Shown: positions 11,946 to 23,751 of the stretch, piece after piece
Layout of the letters: the number at the start of each line of letters is the position of its first letter
Position numbering within the stretch: the first letter of the stretch is position 1
Source: Megamerina dolium
Lineage: Eukaryota; Arthropoda; Insecta; Diptera; Megamerinidae
DNA length: 64,000 nucleotides
Reading direction: 5' to 3'
NCBI GenBank assembly: GCA_963854835.1
Contig: OY978526.1
Location: 70,962,418 to 71,026,417 of the forward strand
Notes under the pieces: model-generated
What the model saw: the letters and a program-made list of their open reading frames with translations, nothing else
Database searches by the model: none
What the model was told of the DNA's origin: nothing
Made by a program: the position numbers and the translations under genes

Positions 11946-11983
11946 ATCGATATTCGGTTGTTATGGCCACATAAGTAAGTAAG
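10559..11983 (+). mobile_element. 5'-truncated non-LTR retrotransposon with target-site duplication
   Basis: The insert is flanked by tatgttat at 10551-10558 and 11984-11991. The 5' end is truncated within the reverse transcriptase region. The 3' end is atggccacataagtaagtaag, a short tetranucleotide tail instead of poly-A. Relatives of this family, all broken, lie at 22640-23110, 36015-36985 (minus), 41822-42200 (minus) and 62915-63620. Confidence 0.85.
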
Positions 11984-11991
11984 TATGTTAT

Positions 11992-13600
11992 AGATAAGTT
12001 AAATAAGAATGAAATTATGAAAAAAAAAAAATAATTTCAGAAATTCGAAATATTCTTTAATGCATAGATAATATGATGATGATCTGTGATGAAAATATTT
12101 TTCCATTATAAATATCTTCATACAGATGTATCTAAATACCTCCTAAATTGCATAAATGTGTACCTATATAGGGAGAAATTTCATTTCATGCATCGTTTCT
12201 ACGAAATTAGTTGCAGTTTATTGTAATTATGCATGAATGGGAGCATTCCTTTTGCTTTTTTTAATTCCAAGTAATTTTGTGCTACCCAAAAATAGTTTAA
12301 TTAAAAGACTAGGAGGATGATGCTGATGATGCGACAATGCTATTCATGACGTTCAAATAGTCTATTTTAATGTCATTTTGATACTAGAATATTACTTTTA
12401 ATGATCTTAGACGATCTTGATGATCATGCATGATCATAATGCTGCCTGGGAGCATTATACATTGAAGGAAGAAAATTATTTTTTTTTTATAGGAAAATTT
12501 TATAATTTCCATAAAATTAAAAGAAAAGTGCTCTATTTCCGACCAAATAGAGGAAACTTCAAAAAATAATACGATCAAATATTAATAATGATGACATTTT
12601 TATAGCACAAAATATTGCTACTATATTTAGTATTTGATTTCCCTCTCTGTCTAAGAGTAGCGATCTTCAAAGAGATTATAGCATCTGTATATCTAAGAAT
12701 ATGATCATTGATTTAATTCTTCCTTGGAAGAAAATCGCTTTAAGATATGCATACAAAAATTTGATGACACGCTTATTTCTCCAAAACGAAAATAATAATT
12801 TTCGTAATTATAGAATTTAGAGTTGGCGTATATTTTTTTCTATTTGTAATGGACTACTTTTAGTTTCCTCTCTTGTATTTTCCATGTTTAATAATAATAG
12901 CACACAGTCTTAGATTGGTGTCGTCAGTCTGACAGTACTACATGCATAATGTGTCTGTCAAGTGTGTCTCTATTTTACCAAAACAACAATTTTAATTGCC
13001 TGACAGTGAAATTAGTTCAATGTTGTTAATTGGATGTGAAATTTTGAAATGCAATGAACTTGAAATAGCACAATGACAATTCTTAAGAAGCACACAACAC
13101 CGTCATTGCTGGCACAATATTATTTCACCTTGCTTCGTCTAAATAAAAACATCTAAGTACTCTAGTTGACAAGTTCCACTCCTTTTGCTATTTTTTTTTC
13201 TTACAATGCCAAAATGACGAATTGTTTGTTTGGGATATTTGTGAAAAATAAAAAAAAAAATTACAATATGTCTGGTCACAAAAAATAAAGGGTATTCGAT
13301 TAGGTTATAGTGGCTACTCGGAAGCGCTGCTTTTAGGCCAGCAAACATCCAAGGATTAAAAGAGAAATAAATTTGAATAAATTTGAAAAGAACAGTTGGG
13401 ATTATATAGCTTTTTTTCTGGACCATTTTTAATCTAGATTTATTCTAGTTGTATTATTTGCAAAAATATTAGCCTGTCGAAAACACAGTACCTTCCTACC
13501 TATCTGAATATCTACATATTCTCACGATAATTACTATAATTCTCGAGCGATAGAGCTGATAATCGGTATATGAGATTATTTTCAACAACAAATGCATGAG
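11992..13600. other. Intronic sequence, no gene seen
   Basis: AT-rich sequence with several gatcat/gatcttga words near 12380-12440 and homopolymer tracts. The small open frames are unsupported. Confidence 0.5.
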
Positions 13601-14270
13601 CTCAAGAATAGGAGATATCTAATAAAAACCACGCCTACCTCCCGTACAAAAATATGCTATGGAATGTATGTTTTCATACTTTGCGCCCGAGAATATAATG
13701 TTTTTGAACTAAAACTCTATATGTTACGTTGAAATAGTCATAGAATAGACATATTAAAAAATGGGCGTAATCGAAAGAAAATCACCACTACCTTCCATAC
13801 AAAATTATGTTGTTGAATGTGTTTTTTCACGGTTTTTGAGTGAAAATATCAATATACCGAGCTAAAACTTACTACACATGATTAAATTTGCTCATTAATG
13901 TATATATTTCAAAATGAACTGTATTAGAGAAGAATCACGCCCACCTCCCATACAAATGTATGCTTCCGAATGGATATTTTCTCATTTTTCGCACGGAAAT
14001 ATAAAGTTATCGCACTGAAATTTAGTTCATGTAATTGCATTTATCAAAGGATAGATATATTAAATAATGGGCTAAATCGGATAAAAACCACGCCTACCTA
14101 TCATACAAATTTATGCTTCCATATGCATGTTTTCACACTTTATGCATGAAAATATGAAGTGATGAAGCCAAAATGGGCGAAATTGAATAAATGTCAAGCT
14201 TATCGCTCATACGAAAATATGTTCTCGCCTCATTTGTCATAAAAATGACAGTTTGCATGCTTCCAGGCAC
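13600..14270 (-). repeat. Degenerate tandem array, about 153-bp unit (array 1)
   Basis: Each unit contains accacgcctacctcccatac followed by aaaatatgc, a tgttttcacacttt stretch, an aagctgaaattt stretch and aaatgggcgaaatcg. Units start near 13629, 13783, 13937 and 14090. On the complementary strand the unit reads tgtatgggaggtaggcgtgg, which also recurs in the element at 27978-29535. The same unit forms arrays at 17930-18960 and 61320-62105. Confidence 0.82.
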
Positions 14271-16713
14271 ACTCAATAGACAAATCCAGAAACCTATCGC
14301 CTTGAATGTGAGTCCCTTTACATAAAGATGACTCAGATAAACATAGAGTTAAACACAAACGAATGTAATTAGCAGTTTCAATGACTAAGTGTCTAATTAA
14401 TTTACATATTTAGAAATGAATACTCCTAGATGTTGCAAAGATTCCATTTTTTTAAGATGATCCACTTTGATTAGTTCGCATGATTGTTATTTGATTTTAT
14501 TCTTATCGAAAATTCTCATATTTTTATGTTAATATTTGAAAAGGATTGTCTATAAATAGTCTCATTAAAATTAAATCTTCTACTATATAATCATGTATCT
14601 AATGCATATTTGTGAATCCTTTGATCTCTTCCTACTTCATATGAGAATGTTGTGTTGTACGATACCCATTATTATCAAATCAGCAATCGCCTGAAAGCGC
14701 ATCAAGTAAATGTAACAATTTTCTCAAATCGATTCAATGCATGTTCGCTGTCAAAATGTCTCATAAAGTCACTAAGTTTATTGGTTGCTTGCTCACACCT
14801 ACCCTATAGTCGTCGTCGTCATTGTAGTCGCTGCACCGTGGGAACTCTCCGTATAAGCTGATGTTAAAAAATTTGAAATTTTCGAAACTCTACTAAGAAT
14901 TTTATTTATTTTATGGCAAATATTGTACTAAAGGGCAAAGGTAGGCGTGGCAATATTAAAAAAAAAAATTTGTCAATTTAAATTTATCAGTTTTAAAAGT
15001 TTTTTTTAGGAGGCTACACAACAACAACACAATGTTCGATGTATAAAAATTGAATTTTATCCACTTTTTCATATAATCGTTCGCACTGTGCATCATCGTC
15101 ACCATTAGCGACACATCCTGTGATAATGGGTTTCATAAGAATGTACAAAAATATTCACTCATTTGCTTATCTGAAAATTCCTTTGATTACGATCTGGCGT
15201 TCTATGTATATGCTAACAGCAGCAGCGCTTTGTCCTTTTTATCTCTATGACATGGATCAAATTGTGAGTACAAGTTTGTACGTAAACACTAGATGGCTAA
15301 GAGAGATAAGATCAACTAAAATTAGACCGCTTAGTGTGCGAAGAGAATGAAATTTAGTGAAAGGGGTTTATAAATAGTAGAAATTCATATACATTTGTAT
15401 TTTGGGGTATGTAAATGGTTTTTCTACTTCTTCTTCATTTTATTTTTTCAGTTGAAATTAAATTTAATTTAATGAATTCTATATTTAATTAGGCATAAAA
15501 TAGGCATAAATACTTTAAATGTTTGAGCAAATTGTGTCACATTTTGTGAACAATGTAATTCTATTTAAATACAATTATTTTGTAATTTTGTAATTAAACT
15601 GATCTCATCATAATGATGAACTATTTTAATTTTAGTTGTCATTGTGAAGCCATAAATATTTTATTGGATAAATTATAAATACCCGTACTATATTTTAAAT
15701 ACAGAAAATTATATTTTTTTTTTTGTTATTTTAATTCTCAAATATTTTTTGCTTGAATAAATATGAATATCATAAACTATATTCGAGTAAAAACAATTAA
15801 CATGTCATTCACACAGTAGACATTCAAATGCCAAAATATTTGCGTATATACAAATAATTGAATGGGCATCAATCCAAAATTTTAGAATGTGTAATGTAGC
15901 ATACACTCAAATATATATATATATGAATATTAAAGATTAAAGATAAAATGTTTTTTTTATACATATAAGTGTAGGTACTTAGTTTATGAATTAACAAAAT
16001 TTTATTAAATACTAGAATAAGCAGATTTGATCAGAGCAAACGCCGCTCAAAAGCTCAAGCTGTTTCAGTAATAAAAATGAAAAAACATGTTTTTATGGTT
16101 CAAAAAACCCTTTATTAGTAAGTATTTTGACTCGTTGGTCCCGCATTGGGTCACAAAATTCAAACAATTGATGAAAGCTACCACATTCAGCTGACAAAAC
16201 ACAACATCGCAATTAGAGGGTTAAAATGTAAAACCGATCCTCATGAATTTTTTTTCATCTCAACATTTTTTTTTCTGAATATTCATACTCGCTAATATGT
16301 TTCATCGTTCATCTTTAGTGTACACTTTGGATGAAAGAATAATGAAAGGCATTTTACACTTATCACATTGGATGATTCTCTCAAAATGAACATTCAAAGT
16401 AATAAATATGTATAAATCAGCCTATAATCATTCGACTCGTTTACTTAATGACGCCATAAATTTTGAGGCGGAAATTCCAGCAATGTGAAAGCCCTGTTAG
16501 TCGACAGGAAACAACGTTTGTGATAGATGTAAGACTGCGATACTCGTAGACAGTGAGGTTGCAAGTCTAAACTGGTTAGAGAATGCATGAAGGAATTGAG
16601 TCGGGATGAATCGATCACTCTATTTTACATTCCTCTGGTGGATCTCAAGAGAGAGGCAACTAATCTAATCACCTCCTCTTTGAGAAAACGCAAGAAAATG
16701 GTTTCTAAGAATA
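14271..16713. other. Intronic sequence, no gene seen
   Basis: AT-rich with short repeats and no credible coding region. The 76-codon open frame at 15120-15350 shows no family features. A ggtaggcgtgg fragment near 14940 may be a further scrap of the 153-bp repeat. Confidence 0.5.
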
Positions 16714-17232
16714 TATACAAGGTGTGACAAATATGTATTAAGACTCGAATCATATCTCAGCAACCAAGTGCGCCATGCGTTTTGTGAGTACATACGTTTT
16801 GAAGCTTCAACCTTCCTCTACTAACTGTCAAAATTTCATCGCATTTCGTTGACATTTAAGGTTTATTAACATTCATTTTACAAAACACGTGTTCGTTTGA
16901 TGTTAAAATTTTAACGTGAAATTTAACACACTGCACTCATTATTCGTCAATTTTTGGCTCGGAATCAGGTCTGTGTGTTGAATCACCCGTCGTATTCACC
17001 TGATTTGGCACCGTGCGACTTCTTTTTGTTCCAAAAACTGAAATTGAGGTTGAAAGGATGCTTTTTTGATGACATTCAGACCATACAATGGGCTTCGACG
17101 AGGGCTTGGAATTATCGATGTAACAAGTGTATTGAATCAGGAGGAGAATATTTCGAATAAATATACCGAAAAATTAGCAGATATCGTGTTTTCTAGAGGC
17201 TGTCTTAATACATATTTGTTGCACCTTGTATA
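16714..17232 (+). mobile_element. Internally deleted mariner element with 30-bp terminal inverted repeats
   Basis: The ends tatacaaggtgtgacaaat (16714 on) and the complement of tttgttgcaccttgtata (to 17232) match over 30 bp with two differences. Inside, a reading frame at about 16954-17160 gives YSPDLAPCDFFLFQKLK, the block around the third catalytic Asp of mariner transposases. At 519 bp instead of about 1.3 kb, most of the transposase is missing, including the helix-turn-helix region and the first two catalytic Asp residues. Confidence 0.88.
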
Positions 17233-17592
17233 TTGTACATTCTGTTCGATTGTTAGGTGGCCTGCCCGAAAAACCGATTACATTGGAACAACTCGACGGT
17301 ATGGATCTAGTTAGCTAGTATGCCGATTATCTTTCACGGTTTTTATGAGAAGACCTCTGGTAATAAAACAGCTTTCAATGGTAATTGTATGTCACATTTC
17401 TGATGCTGTGGATTATATACTATGAACAACCCGACCCACCAGCCATGGTATTTTTCACACCCTGCATTGAAAGACTAAAATATATATTGAGTTTATGATG
17501 CCGTTTATAACATCCATAAGGACAGATGACAGACATTGAAAAGTATATATACATATTTTCGATTAGAATCACGATCTGAGTCGATTTATATA

Positions 17593-17829
17593 TTAAAAAT
17601 AAATATGTGGCACTTCTAAGCCCCCAAGGTCCCTTTGGCCGAGCTTCTCTTCCAGTATTGTTGTGCGTGTTAAATTTTTGGACAGTTTTAGAAGGGACCA
17701 AAGGTCGAAAGTTTGTGACATCACTTTTTCTGAGCTTTGTCACAGAGTTCTTTTAGAAGCTATTCAAATGTTACTGCCGGAAGAATTACCAATTGCTTGC
17801 CGTCAGGTGGGTACCGTTCGAAAGAATCG
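17593..17829 (-). mobile_element. SINE copy lacking the tRNA head
   Basis: Minus-strand copy of the tRNA-derived SINE. The 3' end (aatatgtggcac on the + strand) and body are present to the accgttcgaaag region, and the tRNA-like head is absent. No clear duplication was found. Confidence 0.85.
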
Positions 17830-17929
17830 ATGTACCTATCCAATTTTATATCTCTGTCCGTCTGCTTGCACGATAACTGCCCTAATTTAGTGCGATCGAG
17901 CTAAAGATCGGCAACAAAACGATTAGCTT

Positions 17930-18960
17930 ATTAACGGGAGGAATTGGATGAAAACTACGCCAGCCTCTCATACAAAAGTATGTCATCGAGCGAGTAATTT
18001 TACGCTTTACGAACGAAAGTATAAACCTATCAAACTAAAATTTGGTATGTAATGTCAGTCTTATCACAAAACTTAATTATCTTAAAACTGCTGCTAATAA
18101 ATACGAATAAAAACTACGCCTACCTCCCCTATAAAAGTGCGTCGTTAAATGTGTTCTTTTTTTTACATTTTGAGCACAAAAATATTAAGTTATTACGTTG
18201 AAAACCGTTGCAAATGATTATAATTACAAGTTACTGTACATATTCGAAAATAAACTGGATCGGATAAAATTCAAAACCACCTTCCATACAAAACAATGTC
18301 ATTAAAATAATTTTTTCACTGTTTGGGTACGAAAAAATTGAGTTATCAAGCTGAAACTCGGTACATGTAACTACATTTACCAAATATTAGATATATTTAA
18401 ATATGGCTTAAATTGGATAAAAACCACACCTAGTTGTCATACGAAATTATGCTTCCTTATATATATTTTCACACTTTATACGGTAAAGAATACATTTATT
18501 ATGCTGAAACTTGGTGGATGCGATTATATTTACTATATAATATACATATTTGAAAATGGATTAAATCTGATAAAGATCACTCCCATCTCTCATACAAACC
18601 TTTGCTTTCGTATGTATGTTTTAACACTTTTCGCGCGAAAATATTAACATATCAAGCTGAAATTCACTGTATAGTATTATATTTACCAATTAATAGGCAT
18701 ATTTAAAAATGGGCGAAATTGAATGAAAACTCACGAAAATATATAGTTATCAAGTTCAAACTTGGTACATCCGATTATTATTCACTAATGTATTTACGAA
18801 TTCGAAAATTAGTAAAATCGAGTGAAAGCCACACCTACTTCTCATGCAAAATGATAGTATTTTGTGCTCGAACAAGTAATGCTATTGCACTGAAGCTCTT
18901 ATTTATGTTGTGTTATTATTATGGACACTAACGGATGAGCGTCACGCCTTCTCCCAGCAT
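17930..18960 (-). repeat. Degenerate tandem array, about 153-bp unit (array 2)
   Basis: Units with the same order of words as array 1 occur near 17952, 18112, 18270, 18425, 18577 and 18830, with one shortened unit around 18727. Identity is lower than in array 1, suggesting independent decay. Confidence 0.8.
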
Positions 18961-21249
18961 TAAAACAGATTATTTCGAAATTACTACTATTTATTTGCTC
19001 GACTATAGTATATCTAAAATACGATATTACTGAAATTAAGCTTTAAAAATTTTTAAGTTTCATGTCATTACCAAAATTGGGGAAAAAATGTAAAAAAAAA
19101 AAACAATTTCTAAAGAAATTTTATGTTTCTTATAGCAGCACATTTTCATATATTTTAAACCTGCTGCTTTAAAATTGTTCCCAATGGTCGTCTTTTCAAT
19201 GAAATTTTCCTCTATAGCTTCTGTTATATTTGTAAAATATTTATATTATCGATTTGACACACATTTCCGTCAAGTAAATTGAAAGCTACATAGTCGAATG
19301 ATAATTTATTTAGTCATATTGACTATGCTTAGATTCTGTCAATGCGACAAATTATTTACATAAATACCGAAATGAGCATACTCGTATAGAAATGATATTT
19401 ATATGGTGATGATGGCAGACCAAAGTGTTAAAATGACACTCGTGACGATAGAACATTCTATATACTAAAATATATAGTAAGTAGGAAAGTAAGAAGCAAA
19501 GAGATAAACAACTCCCACTTGCGAAATGACTGACTCGTAATGATGAGGTCTCATTGGGCCATCTTTATGACACATTAAATATTTAATTACTGCTCGTATA
19601 GGACAATCGACAAATTATCACTGGGGAACCAGTCATCACCATCATCATGATGATCATCATCGCAATTTTATTTTCGTATCATTCACAAAGTACATAAAAT
19701 ACATCACAATGAACGAACGAGTAGTCGTATATGTATATAGGTATATGTTGAAATAAATTTAGCAACATTCTCATGTATGTATACAATATACCCAGACTCC
19801 ATTAATGCAAATCGAGCGCAACATTAGTTGCTGTACTCGATTTAGCAACAATAAGTGACGCTAAACATCATGTAATGTATATTAGATACATGTATATTAG
19901 GTACATGTATATTAGATTCATGTATATTAGATACATGTATACTTCTAATATACAAGTATCTACCTGTTGTAGTTGTCGTCGATTCATGACAAATGCGGGA
20001 CCTATACATTTTTAGGGGCATTGCATTACACTTTGTCGCTAACTGTCACTACTGCTCTACCAAATAAATAAACAAACAAATCAATTTTGAGAGAAGCCAA
20101 AAGCAATATTCAGAATTTTTTTTATTTATTTGTTTTTGGGGTGCTTCTAAGTAGTCAGTAGTCGTCTGCCAATGTAAATATTTTTATTTAATTTATTCTT
20201 TGGCACATTTAAATCAGTTCTGCATCAATGTGTGTATGTATGTGTGTGTATGTTTCAACTTTCAACACCTCATTCTTAGATAGATTGTCAACGAACGAAG
20301 CGATGGCATAAAGTTAATTCTAAAAACCTACTAGCGGAAGCATTTAGCCAAGTTGAAGTGTTCAAAGTACCTACCATATAGTACGTGCCGTAGACTTTGC
20401 CTCTGTTATTGCTTAAAAATAGGCAGCGACATTTGAAAAAATCAATTACGTTGCGAAATCTCCAAAAAAAAAAAAAAAAAAAAAAACATCCCAGTCTATC
20501 GTTAAATATTCTTTTCCCCCTCCTCAAATATTCCGTACTGATGTTGCAGTACATATGTATGTACATGTATCAATACTCGTATGTAGTCACATGTATACAT
20601 TGATTTGTTCATTGTGAAAACAATTTTGTTTATTGCAACTTTGATGCTTGTAATTGAAAAGCGACAGAATTGGGACATATCGATATATTTATAGCGCCCA
20701 AAAAAAAAAAAAAAAAAAAAAATGTAATTAAATAAAAATGGTCTAAAGAAACAATGCATCAGGAACAAAAGGTTAGGAGGAAAATATTTGTGGTAGAACA
20801 TTTTCGAAAACTTGTTCTTTTCTATTGTTTGGTTTTTTTTTCGATAATAATGATTTATATGCCGTAAAACCAGGGAATTTTCAATTTGATAAGCCATTTG
20901 TAAACAAATGAAGGAATCACAGGAGGCATACGTTTAGCTATGATTATAAGTAGTGGGATTTTGACTTACATTTTTCCCCGAACATATTTACCTCCAGACT
21001 CTACTACTTAGGGAGACTCCCACATTGAATTGATATAGTTATAAAAATTGGCTCCCACGCTCAAATACTGAAGCTACACTGGTTAAATGTAAGACCGAGC
21101 TCCATTTGTTTTTGCTTCCTAATATGTTTACTTACTATAAGATGCTAGTAGGCTCCGAAGAGCCCTTTAACCAACTTTCTCTTTCAATATCATCATCTTA
21201 AGAAAATTGTAATGGACATACTTAAAAAATCTGTACTATTTCAATCTAA
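18961..21249. other. Intronic sequence with a 15-bp minisatellite
   Basis: Four units of atgtatattagatac (period 15) lie at 19875-19934. Long A tracts occur at about 20463-20486 and 20701-20722, and TGTG/TATG repeats near 20230. Open frames across the A tracts are artefacts. No gene is seen. Confidence 0.6.
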
Positions 21250-21260
21250 GTAATAGTCTA

Positions 21261-21614
21261 GGTAATGATAGGTGCCGAGGCTCTGTCGTTAGTGCCTTAA
21301 CAATATGCTCTGTAGGTCGTGGGTACAATCCCCGGCTGAAGTATAATTTGAAAATAATTTTTTCGAACGGTACCCACCTGACGGCCAGCAATTGGCAATT
21401 CCTTCGGCAGTAATAAATTACCATGGAAAAGTTTTTGAAAGCGCTCTGTGACAAAGCTCAGAAAAAGTGATGTCATAAGGGTTCTGCCGTTCGGAACCAG
21501 CTAAAATAATTAGGTCCCTTCTAATACTGTCCATAATTTAACACTCTTACTGGAAGAAAAGCTCCGTCAATGACCCCTTTGGGGCTTATAAGTGCCTCAT
21601 ATTTATTTATTTTT
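21261..21614 (+). mobile_element. SINE copy with an 11-bp target-site duplication
   Basis: Plus-strand tRNA-derived SINE with a damaged A box and a recognisable B box (gtgggtacaatccccggctg). The duplication gtaatagtcta lies at 21250-21260 and 21615-21625. Confidence 0.88.
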
Positions 21615-21779
21615 GTAATAGTCTATTGTTGGTGCAATAGGTTCCGAAAAAAATGTTGGTCGAATTTTAGTTATTGTTTTCTTGACTGAATTTGCACAGT
21701 ATTTAAGACGTTCTACTTACATTTGCCAATCCAGATGGTAGAATTGCTATGACATTTATTTTCCTAAGGCCTTGTTAGA

Positions 21780-21965
21780 GCACTGTCGCTGTGGCATGAC
21801 CGTTGCAGGCGGTAACAAAATAAACCCTACACATATGTCCGAAGTCGGCTTCGCGACCAACAATCGAAGTCCTTTTGCGTGGCCGGGCTTTGGCTGGGCG
21901 CTAAAAAGTAACCCTGATATATACGAAGTCGGTTTCGCGCCCAACAATGTTTTAGCATCAAAGTT
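21780..21965. repeat. GC-richer imperfect tandem duplication
   Basis: The phrase cgaagtcggcttcgcgacc-aacaa recurs about 97 bp later as cgaagtcggtttcgcgccc-aacaa, and the sequence before each copy is also similar. The stretch is more GC-rich than its surroundings. No known protein is seen in either strand, although both strands stay open for 74-75 codons. Confidence 0.6.
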
Positions 21966-22324
21966 ATCATATATTGGCATTAAGATTGTCTATATCTGAT
22001 AAACAAATTGAGAAGGAATTTTTTCATTATTTTTCCTGAATTCTTGAATCAAAATACTTCAGGCTTTCCCTAAAAAGTTACCGTGAGACAGCCATTTTTA
22101 ATACGAAGCCGTCTATTTTATGTTTAGTGTTTTATGTTTAGGTACTCTATTTTAGTGACAAAAAGTTGCTCTAATTCCCTAAAAATTTACAATAAAACAA
22201 CTATTTTAAGTGAAAGGTTCTCCATTTTGTATTTAAAATTTAGTACAAAATGAATTAGCCACACCTACTATATCATGTAGTTCCCATACAAAGTCTATAC
22301 TCAAATAGGATCAGGATAATTAGT

Positions 22325-22600
22325 AGGTTAGGTTAGGTTATGTGGCTGCCCTCTCTCTGAGAGAACACACTTAGGCCAGAAAGGCCCATTGTGATACCGA
22401 CGAGCTAATCTTCCTCTACTGATGTGCGTGTTAAATTTGAAAGGGACCTGCGAACGGCAGAACCCTTCTGACATCACTTTAACTTAGTTTTGTACAGAGC
22501 TCTTTTAAGAAGCGTTTTGGGCAAATTGTTACTGCCGAATAAATTGCCAATTCTTGCCAGCAGGTCGGTACCGTTCAAAAGAAAAATCTTTTCGAGGGGT
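22325..22600 (-). mobile_element. SINE variant with a LINE-like 3' end
   Basis: On the minus strand the SINE body (from about 22598 to 22403) runs to the agctcg word and then switches to ggtatcacaatgggcc-tttctggcctaagtg, followed by gagagagggcagccac and (taacc) repeats at 22325-22340. The last part resembles the 3' UTR of the LINE at the window's left edge. The copy at 33785-34155 has the same joint. Confidence 0.75.
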
Positions 22601-22639
22601 AATTAGTTGCTACATTATATATCGGTCAGACAAATTACA

Positions 22640-23110
22640 AAGCGTCAACAAACAATGACTGCCGTCATCTTGGACTCTTTTGAAGTAGTGAATGGTCTAT
22701 CCACTATTAAACCAGTAATGACGTTAGCCTAAAATATTGCGAAGGACCACTCTTGCTAATAGGTAGTACTCGGTGGTAAGTAAGCAATTAAGAAGTAGGA
22801 CTCTCTCTCTCTCTCTCGAGAAACGAAAACCACACTACAAGTCTCTCATTATACCTATGCTAACATATGGTGCCGAAATCTGGACAATTTCCACCTCAGA
22901 TGAGAGAGTGGTCGGAGTTTTCGAATGAAGAGTCCTACGCGAGATCTATGTGAGTATCGAATAAGGTACAACCATGAGCTGTATGAGCTGTAGTAAAAGT
23001 AATTTAGTAATAGTAATAGGAATTTCTATCTGGCGAAGAAGAGAGCTGGCGCATCATCCTGAATTCCGCCTAAATCGATTTTTGTTTGTAATGGCCACAT
23101 AAGGAAGGAA
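22640..23110 (+). pseudogene. Decayed relative of the 10559-11983 retrotransposon
   Basis: Matches the 3' third of that element (aaagcgtcaacaaacaa-like start, ctctcattat-acctatgcta, ggacaatttccacctc, tacaaccatgagctgtat) but with many indels and a deletion before the end. It finishes with taatggccacataaggaagg, the same terminal motif with a different tetranucleotide tail. Confidence 0.8.
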
Positions 23111-23751
23111 GGACGGTTATCTCGATTAGGAGTAACTGTAAAACAGCCCTAAATGATACAAAGATTATTATTCAGTGGTGGCTACCGGCCACTATGAAAG
23201 CAACGTAATTTATATCAATGCATTGAAGACTTCATAATTAAATAGTTCTATGAATGTATTTGCCATTTACTGAGAGCATTAAAAGAATAAATATGATCCT
23301 AATTTATTTTACAATTTTCAACAATATTACTACAATATTGAAAGAGCTTGAAGAGTTAACTAGGGTTTAACCAATGCTTCATGTTCGTAGTGCTTTGATA
23401 AGCCAATGCATTAGGATAGAGTAAAAATATGGCGCTACTTTGGAATTTGCAGATTTTAAGAATCGATAATAATTAAATAATGGTTAACCAATGGCATTTG
23501 GCAGTTTAACTAATGATTAATGGTTTAACAATTGCCTGTGAATGCGACTCTTCGAATTCGAATACTTCACCGCTTTGTTTTACCTTACTTAAACACTAGG
23601 GGGTTTTACTAATAGTTAACTAAGCACTGAGAATTCAATTCTCAATTTTCTATTATAGTACTCCACACTTATTAAGTATAAGTAGGTAGTTTTATTTTTT
23701 TTTTTTTGTGAAAAAATAACGAAATAATATATGATAGTTATTTTGTTACAG
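23111..23751. other. End of the large bnl intron
   Basis: AT-rich sequence with several related ttaacta/gtttaaccaatg words at about 23355-23610, possibly a decayed repeat. The last 60 nt form a T-rich tract leading to the acceptor ttttgttacag. Confidence 0.5.

Larger units (their letters stand above)
2805..23751 (+). other. bnl: bnl intron of about 20.9 kb
   Basis: The intron runs from gtaagt at 2805 to ttttgttacag at 23751. Phase is 0 on both sides and the FGF fold is continuous across it (AYGS to KDFTDDC). It contains satellites, a MITE, a non-LTR element, tandem arrays, a deleted mariner and several SINEs, listed separately. Large regulatory introns are usual for developmental FGF genes, but no enhancer can be named from sequence alone. 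Confidence 0.85.

Noticed and set aside
20397..20603. Open frame with a lysine run
   Set aside because: The frame exists only because of an A homopolymer tract; no coding signature.
22325..22340. ggttaggttaggtta resembling telomere repeats
   Set aside because: It is the short terminal repeat of the SINE/LINE 3' tail seen again at 34140-34155, not a telomere; flies of this type also lack such telomeres.
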